From: Sphingobium sp. 66-54
Lineage (GTDB): Bacteria; Pseudomonadota; Alphaproteobacteria; Sphingomonadales; Sphingomonadaceae
DNA: 64,000 nucleotides
Assembly: GCA_001899715.1 (NCBI GenBank)
Contig: MKWI01000016.1
Location: 186,001-250,000, forward strand
Direction: 5' to 3'
The notes below the pieces were generated by a model. That model saw nothing but the letters and a program-made list of their open reading frames with translations. It made no database searches and had not been told where the DNA came from. How positions within the stretch are numbered: the first letter of the stretch is position 1; every line of letters starts with the position of its first letter. Positions 43,398-49,577 of this stretch are shown in pieces. The translations under genes were made by a program, and so were the position numbers.

Positions 43398-44264
43398 TCA
43401 GGCGATGCCGAACGTCCATCCCTCGGTGCGTGCGACCGTTTGGGTGAGGCCGGCGGGTGCCCATAAAGCCGGTCGCCCGTGCGCCTGCCGCAGCCATGCG
43501 GCGGTGAGCAGCGCATCGGTCGCATGGTCGCTGTAGCGGCTGGTCAGGGGCACATGCGGACCGCTGCCGACCGCCGCGAGCCGCATGTCCAGCTCATCGG
43601 CGGCGATCTTGGTCTGGCCCTTGCGCTTGCCGGCCGCCAGCGCGGCGAGGCTGGTGTAGATCTCCACGATCAGGCTGCCGCTACCCGGATCGGGGTCGAA
43701 CGGCCAGACCGGCAAATGATGCTGCGCGCGGTGGAGCAGCCGCATGCCGGTGAGGCTCGATTTGCCGACCTGCGCCGCGCCCACCAGGTTGAGGTTGCTG
43801 CATGGGTTGAGCCCCTGCGCCTGCTGGGCATGCTCGGTGAGACGCAGCCGCCCGCGCCCGCCGCCGAACAGATCGCCCTCGCGCCCGCCATGGCGGCGAA
43901 AGTGGCGGGCGGCATCGGTATGATCGACGAAGCTGCCGGCCGAAAGGTGGGGATCGTCCGCGCAAATTCGCTCGACCAGCGCCCAGAGTGCGCGGCCGTC
44001 CGAAGGGCTTTCTACCCAATGTGGGAAGAAGGCATTCCGGTCGAGGAAGGGGAAGGACAGGCCGAGGTCCAGCCCGACCAGCGTGCCCTGCGGCATCTCG
44101 TGCAGCAGCCAGTCGAGCACCTCCTGCCGCGACCAGATGTGGCCGGGGCGGATGAGCGCGGGCGCTGTGCGGCCATGCACGCAGAGAGCGATGGCGATAC
44201 CGGGCTGGCGCGGACCAATCGCGCCAGACCAGTCGATCGCGGCGAAATGCGAGAAGCGGCTCAC
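43398..44264 (-). CDS. DUF429-like conserved protein
   Basis: A 288-residue protein beginning 'FSHFAAIDWSGAIGPRQPGIAIALC', with the I-D-W-S/A-x-x start typical of DUF429 and related RNase H-like folds, followed by 'TLVGLDLGLSFPF' and later 'DHATDALLTAAWLRQA', which provide the acidic residues expected in that fold. GTG 44264 overlaps the TGA of the upstream YjbR gene (GTGA). A nuclease-like role is possible from the fold but unproven. It is the last gene of the rarA-yjbR chain. Confidence 0.75.
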   Translation of the reverse strand: MSRFSHFAAIDWSGAIGPRQPGIAIALCVHGRTAPALIRPGHIWSRQEVLDWLLHEMPQGTLVGLDLGLSFPFLDRNAFFPHWVESPSDGRALWALVERICADDPHLSAGSFVDHTDAARHFRRHGGREGDLFGGGRGRLRLTEHAQQAQGLNPCSNLNLVGAAQVGKSSLTGMRLLHRAQHHLPVWPFDPDPGSGSLIVEIYTSLAALAAGKRKGQTKIAADELDMRLAAVGSGPHVPLTSRYSDHATDALLTAAWLRQAHGRPALWAPAGLTQTVARTEGWTFGIA

Positions 44265-44608
44265 CCTTTGCGCGGTCGGACTGGCTTTTTCGCCGCCGCC
44301 CGGTCGTGCGCCTGCGCGATGAGCCCGCGCACCCGCTCCGGGTCGTCTGTCGCATAGCGGACCAGCACGGCGTCCCAGCCGGCGTAATGCGGCGTCTGAT
44401 AGAAGGTGGCCGGGTCGGTCGCCATGAGCATGTCAATGGTCTCGCGGTCGATCTGGATGCAGAAGGACTCGTGTGCCTCATGGCCGCGCGAGAGGAAGGC
44501 CCGGCCATTGCGCGCGACCTTCACCGCCGGCGCGCCATAGTGGCTGGCGAGCACGGTATCGGGCAGTGCCAGCGCATAGGCGACAGCGTCGTCCCAGCCC
44601 AGGCTCAT
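44261..44608 (-). CDS. MmcQ/YjbR family protein
   Basis: A 115-residue protein of the MmcQ/YjbR double-wing fold. It starts 'MSLGWDDAVAYALALPDTVLASHYGAPAVKV', has 'FCIQIDRETIDMLMATDPATFYQTPHYAGWDAVLVRY' split by loops, and ends with a basic tail 'KKPVRPRKG'. The ATG overlaps the rarA stop as ATGA. The family binds DNA in structural predictions, but its role is unknown. Coupling to rarA hints at DNA maintenance; this is inference. Confidence 0.85.
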   Translation of the reverse strand: MSLGWDDAVAYALALPDTVLASHYGAPAVKVARNGRAFLSRGHEAHESFCIQIDRETIDMLMATDPATFYQTPHYAGWDAVLVRYATDDPERVRGLIAQAHDRAAAKKPVRPRKG

Positions 44609-45933
44609 CCGTTGATCTCCCGCCGCCGCTCCTCCCACCATGCGAGGCGCTCGGCGATGCGTTTCTCGAAGCCGCGGTCGGCGGGGGTGTAGAAGGTCTG
44701 CGGCGCCATTTCCTCCGGCCAGTAATTGGCACCGGAAAAGCCGCCCTCCGTATCGTGATCGTAGGCGTAGCCCTTGCCGTAGCCGATCTCTTTCATGAGC
44801 CTGGTCGGCGCGTTGAGGATATTGGCCGGCGGCATCAGCGATCCGGTCTCCTTGGCCGCGCTCCATGCGGCCTTCTGCGCCTTGTAGGCGGCGTTGGATT
44901 TGGGCGCGGTGGCGCAATAGAGGCAGGCCTGGACGATGGCTACCTCACCCTCAGGGGAGCCGAGGAAATCGTATGCCTCCCTGGCGGCGAGGCACTGGAC
45001 CAGCGCCTGCGGGTCGGCGAGGCCGATATCCTCGCTGGCGAAGCGCACGAGGCGGCGCAGCACGTAGAGCGGCTCCTCGCCGGCGACCAGCATGCGGGCG
45101 AGATAATAGAGCGCAGCCTGTGGGTCCGACCCGCGCAGCGATTTGTGCAGCGCGGAGATGAGATTGTAATGCCCCTCGCGATCCTTGTCGTAGACCGGCA
45201 TGCGGCGGTGGAGCAAAGCGGCGAGCCCGGCGGGGTCGAGCGGTGCCTCGATGGTGATGCCTTGCAACGTCTCGACCTGATTGAGCAGGAAGCGGCCGTC
45301 GCCGTCCGCCGAGGCGATCAGAGCCTCGCGCGCGTCGGCGGTGAGGGGGAGGGGCTGGCCGGTCAGGGCTTCGGCGCGGGTGAGCAGTTCGGCCAGCGCC
45401 GCCTCGTCCAGCCGCCGCAGGATGAGCACTTGCGCGCGGCTGAGCAGCGCGGCGTTGAGCGCGAAGCTGGGGTTCTCCGTGGTGGCGCCGATCAGCGTCA
45501 CCGTGCCGTCCTCGACGAAGGGAAGGAAGCCGTCTTGCTGGGCGCGGTTGAAGCGGTGGATCTCGTCCACAAACAGAAGGGTACGCTGGCCGGCGCGGGC
45601 GGCATCCCTGGCGGCGGCAAAGGCGGCCTTGAGGTCCGCCACGCCGGAAAAGACGGCGGAGATGGGCGCGAACCGCATGCCGACGGCGTCTGCGAGCAGC
45701 CGCGCGAGGGTGGTCTTGCCGGTGCCCGGTGGCCCCCACAGGATCATCGAGGAGAGGCGACCCGCCGCGACCATGCGGCCGATCGCGCCATCCGGGCCGG
45801 TCAGATGCGCTTGCCCGACGACATCGTCCAGCGTGCGGGGCCGCAGCCGGTCCGCGAGGGGCGCGTCGGCGGAGGGTTCTTCGGGGCGCGGCGCGGCTGC
45901 GAGGCCGCCGAACAGATCGGACATGCGCTCCAT
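44605..45933 (-). CDS. rarA: Replication-associated recombination protein A (RarA/MgsA)
   Basis: AAA+ ATPase related to clamp loaders that acts at stalled replication forks. The 442-residue protein has 'PLADRLRPRTLDDVVGQ', Walker A G-P-P-G-T-G-K-T, Walker B 'LLFVDEIHRFNRAQQDGFLP', 'GATTENPSFALNAALLSR' (sensor 1) and the tetramerisation region 'DPQAALYYLARMLVAGEEP'. The ATG follows GGGAGG at a good distance; a second in-frame ATG lies 9 bases on. It heads a three-gene chain with 4-bp overlaps. Confidence 0.96.
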   Translation of the reverse strand: MERMSDLFGGLAAAPRPEEPSADAPLADRLRPRTLDDVVGQAHLTGPDGAIGRMVAAGRLSSMILWGPPGTGKTTLARLLADAVGMRFAPISAVFSGVADLKAAFAAARDAARAGQRTLLFVDEIHRFNRAQQDGFLPFVEDGTVTLIGATTENPSFALNAALLSRAQVLILRRLDEAALAELLTRAEALTGQPLPLTADAREALIASADGDGRFLLNQVETLQGITIEAPLDPAGLAALLHRRMPVYDKDREGHYNLISALHKSLRGSDPQAALYYLARMLVAGEEPLYVLRRLVRFASEDIGLADPQALVQCLAAREAYDFLGSPEGEVAIVQACLYCATAPKSNAAYKAQKAAWSAAKETGSLMPPANILNAPTRLMKEIGYGKGYAYDHDTEGGFSGANYWPEEMAPQTFYTPADRGFEKRIAERLAWWEERRREING

Positions 45934-45981
45934 ATAAGCACCTCCCGGCCCATTTCATCCACCCTTGCCATAAGACAGATC

Positions 45982-45993
45982 AAGATATATCTT
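45982..45993. promoter_or_regulatory. Palindrome AAGATATATCTT before the PadR gene
   Basis: A perfect 12-bp palindrome 33 bp before the PadR start codon, in an AT-rich stretch. PadR proteins of the YqjI type are known to repress their own genes through inverted repeats, so this is the likely autoregulatory operator. Confidence 0.6.
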
Positions 45994-46026
45994 AGAAACA
46001 TCGAAATCGATTCGGAAAGGACAAAT

Positions 46027-46626
46027 ATGTTTCGACATCATCGACATTCAGGCCCTCATTCCCACGGCGGATGCGGCCTGGGCGCCATGCGCGGCGGCCG
46101 GCATTGGGGGCCGTTTTCCATCGAATGGGAGGTGCGCGACGAGCGCGGACCAGGTCGCGGGCGGGCACGGCGCTTTTTCTCCGGCGACGAGCTGCGCCTG
46201 ATCCTGCTCAAGCTGATCGAGCCGGCGCCGAGCCATGGCTACGACCTGATTCGCGCGATCGAGGAGATGAGCGGGGGCGCCTATGTGCCCAGCCCCGGCG
46301 TTATTTATCCCACGCTGACGCTGCTTGCGGACATGGATCTGATCGCCGAGCAGCAGAGCGAGGGTGCACGCAAGGTCGTGGCGATCACGCCGGCTGGCGA
46401 GGCGCATCTTGCCGAGCGGGCCGAGGAAGTCGCGGCGCTGCTCGATCGGCTCAAGGGATTGGGTGAGATGCGGGCCCGCGCCGACCATGGGCCGGTGCGC
46501 CGTGCGATGGGCAACCTCAAGGCGGCGTTACAAAACCGGCTGCGCGGCGACAGCGAGGATAGCGAGCTGCCGCACGCCATCGCCGCGATCCTTGACGAAG
46601 CCGTGCAAAAGATCGAGCGTCTCTAG
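46027..46626 (+). CDS. PadR family regulator with His-rich N-terminus (YqjI-like)
   Basis: A 199-residue regulator. The first 27 residues hold seven histidines (including His4, 5, 7, 11, 13) and Cys16, a likely metal-binding extension like that of the E. coli nickel-responsive repressor YqjI. The PadR winged helix follows: 'LRLILLKLIEPAPSHGYDLIRAIEEMSGGAYVPSPGVIYPTLTLL'. The C-terminal part is helical for dimerisation. The frame is open far upstream antisense to rarA, but ATG 46027 follows GGAAAGG and fits the family. A DUF2218 gene follows after 74 bp, the usual partner of siderophore-interacting proteins. Confidence 0.88.
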   Translation: MFRHHRHSGPHSHGGCGLGAMRGGRHWGPFSIEWEVRDERGPGRGRARRFFSGDELRLILLKLIEPAPSHGYDLIRAIEEMSGGAYVPSPGVIYPTLTLLADMDLIAEQQSEGARKVVAITPAGEAHLAERAEEVAALLDRLKGLGEMRARADHGPVRRAMGNLKAALQNRLRGDSEDSELPHAIAAILDEAVQKIERL

Positions 46627-46700
46627 AGTTATAGCGACCAGAGGGGCGCTTTCGGTGCGGGCCTGCGCCGGGAGCGCTTCGTTTCAAGAAGGGCAATAGC

Positions 46701-47012
46701 ATGAACAGCGCGCTTGCGCGGGTGCCGACCAGGTCGGGCAGCCGCTATCTCCAGCAACTCTCCAAGCATTGGAGCCATAGCCTTGCGGTGGAATTCACCG
46801 CCGAGCACAGCCGCATCGTCTTTCCGCGCGATTCGCGGGGTGCGGATTGGCCGGCGGACGGGGTGCTGACGATGACGGCTCAGCCCGAGACGCTGGATGT
46901 CAAGATCGACGCCAGCAGTCCGGAGCACCTCGATGCGCTCAAGGGCGTGGTTGCGCGGCATCTCGACCGATTCGCCTTCCGTGAGGCGCCGCTCAGCTTC
47001 GACTGGACCTGA
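46701..47012 (+). CDS. DUF2218 domain-containing protein
   Basis: A 103-residue protein that is essentially one DUF2218 domain: 'ARVPTRSGSRYLQQLSKHWSHSLAVEF', 'SRIVFPRDSRGADW' and 'LDALKGVVARHLDRFAFREAPLSFDW'. In other bacteria this domain is fused or adjacent to siderophore-interacting FAD reductases under a YqjI-like PadR repressor. No such reductase gene is in the window. An AAGAAGGG ribosome-binding site precedes the ATG. Its 3' end overlaps the convergent glycosyltransferase gene by 20 bp. Confidence 0.88.
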   Translation: MNSALARVPTRSGSRYLQQLSKHWSHSLAVEFTAEHSRIVFPRDSRGADWPADGVLTMTAQPETLDVKIDASSPEHLDALKGVVARHLDRFAFREAPLSFDWT

Positions 47013-48168
47013 GCGCGGCGGCATCATGCCGCGCCAGCAGGTCCTGATAGGCCTCGATCATCGTGGCATTGACCCGATCCCACCGGTAGCCCTGCACGCG
47101 GGCATGGCTGGCCGCACCGGCCGAGGTACGTAGCGTGGGGTTCTCGACCAGCCGCTGGATGGCGTCGGCATAGGCCGGCACATCCTGTGGCGGCACGAGG
47201 AAGCCGGTGACGCCGTTCTCGACCAGATCGACCGCGCCGGTTGCGTCCGCGGCGACGACCGGCACGCCGGCTGCCATCGCCTCGGTCGTCACGTTGCCGA
47301 ATGTCTCGGTGACAGAGGGCATGAAGAAAATGTCCATGCCGGCGACCGCGCGGCCGAGATCGTCGCCACCCTGGAAGCCGGTGAACACCGCCTCCGGCAC
47401 ACGCTCGGCGAACCAGCCCCGCGCTGGCCCCTCGCCGATGACGAGCACCCGGTGCGGTACGCCGCGCCGCTTCAGCTCGGCAATGACCTCGGCGAAGATG
47501 CCGAGGCCCTTCTCCAGCACCAGCCGGCCGAGAAAACCCACCGCGACGGCGTCATCGGGGATGCCGAGCGAGCGCCGCCATGCGTTGTCGCGCCGCTGCG
47601 GGTTGAACCGCGCATGGTCGATGCCGCGCGACCAGATGCCGATCGGCGTTTCCACGCCCCATTGCATGAGCAGCCGCGCCATGCCGGGGCTCGGCACCAT
47701 CACATGGTCGGCCCGGTTGTAGAATCGCTTTTGCAGCTTGACGATCAGCGGTTCCGTGAAGCCGATCCCGTAGTAGCGCGGATAGGTCTCGAACCGGGTG
47801 TGGAGCGAGGCGAGGCAAGGAATGCCGTGCTTGCGCCCCCAGCTCAGCGCGCGGTGGCCGAGCAAATCCGGTGCGGAAACATGGACGATATTGGGCCGGA
47901 ACGCGGCGAGGTCGGCGCGCACGGCGGCAGGCAATCCCTTGGCCAGCCGATACTCGCCGCGCCCGCCCGGCATACGCCAACTCGGGACCGAGACGAGATC
48001 GCCGGTCGGCGGAAAGGCGGGCGTGTCGGTGGTCGGCGAATAGATTCGAACGGCGGCGCCCGCTGCCAGCACCGAGCCCATCAGGCAGTTGAGAGCCTGG
48101 TTGGCGCCGTCCTGGACGTAATTGTAATTGCCGCTGAACAACGCGATGCGGAGACTATGGACGGGCAT
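46993..48168 (-). CDS. Glycosyltransferase family 1/4 (GT-B)
   Basis: A 391-residue GT-B glycosyltransferase. The N-terminal domain has 'LRIALFSGNYNYVQDGANQALN' and 'PNIVHVSAPDLLGHRALSWGRKHGIPCLASLHTRFETYPRYYG', close to the MgtA/SQD2-like mannosyl- and sulfoquinovosyl-transferases acting on lipids. The donor domain has 'VGFLGRLVLEKGLGIF' and the E-x7-E motif region 'MPSVTETFGNVTTEAMAAGVPVVAAD'. ATG 48168 follows AGGGG; an earlier in-frame ATG at 48189 would add 7 residues. It probably makes a glycolipid of the sphingomonad envelope, which is inferred from family only. Confidence 0.88.
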   Translation of the reverse strand: MPVHSLRIALFSGNYNYVQDGANQALNCLMGSVLAAGAAVRIYSPTTDTPAFPPTGDLVSVPSWRMPGGRGEYRLAKGLPAAVRADLAAFRPNIVHVSAPDLLGHRALSWGRKHGIPCLASLHTRFETYPRYYGIGFTEPLIVKLQKRFYNRADHVMVPSPGMARLLMQWGVETPIGIWSRGIDHARFNPQRRDNAWRRSLGIPDDAVAVGFLGRLVLEKGLGIFAEVIAELKRRGVPHRVLVIGEGPARGWFAERVPEAVFTGFQGGDDLGRAVAGMDIFFMPSVTETFGNVTTEAMAAGVPVVAADATGAVDLVENGVTGFLVPPQDVPAYADAIQRLVENPTLRTSAGAASHARVQGYRWDRVNATMIEAYQDLLARHDAAALRSSRS

Positions 48169-48317
48169 CGCGCCCCTATAGCGAGGCATGGCGTCCGGGC
48201 AAAGGGACCAGACGGACGGAATGTGCGGCGAGGCGGAACGCGCGTTTGCTGCGATTGCGCGTGGCGGGGCGGAGGCGTGTGCTGGTCAGGTGAGGCGGGG
48301 CGTGGCATGGGCGTGCC

Positions 48318-48968
48318 ATGGACCTCTCGCTTTCCGTCGATGCCATTCTCACCGGGCCGATCGCCCTCATCGCGCCCGATGTGCTGAGCGCCATCGGCAA
48401 GGTGCCGACCGCCGGACCGGTGCGGGTCGGCTGGCTGGGGCTGGAAGGCGATGCGCAGGCCGACCTCGTGCATCATGGCGGGCACGACAAGGCGGTGCAT
48501 CTGTTTCCGCGGGATCATTATCCCTGGTGGCGGGAGGCGCTGGACGATCATCCGCTGCTCGGCGCCGTGGGAGCGTTTGGCGAGAATCTGGCGACGCGCG
48601 GGGCGATCGAGACGACCCTATGTCTGGGGGACCGCTTCACGCTCGGCACCGCGTTGCTGGAGATCAGCCAGGGGCGGCAGCCCTGCTTCAAGCTCAACCA
48701 CCGCTTCGGACGGAAGGACGCGCTGGCGCTGGCTATGGAGAGCGGACGGACGGGGGCTTATCTCCGCGTGATCCGCGAGGGCGAGATTCGCGCCGGGGAC
48801 GCGATGACGCGGGTGGCGCAGCCGCACCCCGACTGGCCGGTGAGCCGGGTGTTCGATCTGCTGATCGGCAGCGGCCATCGCGCCGACCCGGCAGGGGTGG
48901 CGGCGCTGGCGCGAATGCCGGTGCTCTCGGCGACGTGGCGAGTGCGGGCGGAGAAGCTTGCGCGATAA
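48318..48968 (+). CDS. MOSC domain-containing protein (YiiM-like)
   Basis: A 216-residue MOSC protein. The domain spans residues 30-160, with 'GDAQADLVHHGGHDKAVHLFPRDHY', 'GENLATRG' and the conserved Cys123 in 'QGRQPCFKLNHRF', which in MOSC proteins can bind the molybdenum cofactor or sulfur. A 3-alpha C-terminal extension ('DWPVSRVFDLLIG') matches YiiM/6-hydroxylaminopurine reductase-type proteins. The HNH gene overlaps its end by 11 bases. Confidence 0.88.
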   Translation: MDLSLSVDAILTGPIALIAPDVLSAIGKVPTAGPVRVGWLGLEGDAQADLVHHGGHDKAVHLFPRDHYPWWREALDDHPLLGAVGAFGENLATRGAIETTLCLGDRFTLGTALLEISQGRQPCFKLNHRFGRKDALALAMESGRTGAYLRVIREGEIRAGDAMTRVAQPHPDWPVSRVFDLLIGSGHRADPAGVAALARMPVLSATWRVRAEKLAR

Positions 48969-49257
48969 GACACTTTTAGCGAACGATTCCGGCTTTTGCT
49001 GGCTGTGCGGGCGAGCGCTCGGCGGGCGGGTCGAGCGGCACCATCCCGTGCCCAGGGCGAAAGGCGGACGGGCGGCGGTGGCGGTGCATCCGATCTGCCA
49101 CAGTGCGTTGCACGCCGCGTTCAGCAATGGGGAACTGGCGCGGATCGGAGAGGATGCGACGGCGCTGCGGGTCGCTCCGGCGCTGGCGCGCTTCCTGCGC
49201 TGGATTGCCGACAAGCCGCCCGATTTCCATGCGCCGACGCAACGCCGGCGGCGCTGA
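48958..49257 (+). CDS. Small HNH-type zinc-finger protein
   Basis: A 99-residue protein with 'CWLCGR' near the N-terminus, 'VERHHPVPRAKGG' (the H-H/P signature of HNH nucleases) and 'VHPICHSALHAAFSNGEL', so zinc cysteines and the beta-beta-alpha histidines are all present. TTG 48958 lies inside the end of the MOSC gene, and GGAG precedes it. Stand-alone HNH proteins of this size may be nucleases or degenerate DNA binders. The genome context gives no sign of a restriction or phage system. Confidence 0.75.
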   Translation: MRDKTLLANDSGFCWLCGRALGGRVERHHPVPRAKGGRAAVAVHPICHSALHAAFSNGELARIGEDATALRVAPALARFLRWIADKPPDFHAPTQRRRR

Positions 49258-49577
49258 GCCATGACCCCGGCCGATCGGCGGACCCGGCCATGGGTGATGC
49301 AGTTTTGCGTCATATCATCAACGATTTGAATGTGAGCGGCTTTAATTCGCTTGTCTCCGTTGATTCCTCAAGTATCTTGACTTTGTCAAAGCCGCGCGGA
49401 GACGCGGGAGGAGAGGTCTCAAAAGCCGTTCGGACTGCTGATCGGCTCCGGGTGAGGTGCAGCCTCATTTTCCGGAGATGTGCCCTGCTGTCCGCCTCGC
49501 TCCCCGTTGCCCGGCCGTGACAGCTTGGCGAAGGTCGCCGGATTGGTCGGCCGATCTCGCCAGACGGGGAGAACAGG
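49258..49577. other. Upstream region of the second TonB receptor
   Basis: This 320-bp gap holds the TTGAC-TTT-GTCAA palindrome (49377-49389), placed in an AT-richer stretch about 190 bp before the receptor start. It should contain the receptor promoter. No gene is apparent. Confidence 0.4.
49377..49389. promoter_or_regulatory. TTGAC-TTT-GTCAA palindrome
   Basis: Perfect 5-bp arms TTGAC (49377-49381) and GTCAA (49385-49389) around a 3-base spacer. The same core and spacing occur at 16581-16593. By chance such a defined 10-base pattern is expected well below once in this window, so a shared regulator is plausible. Confidence 0.5.
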
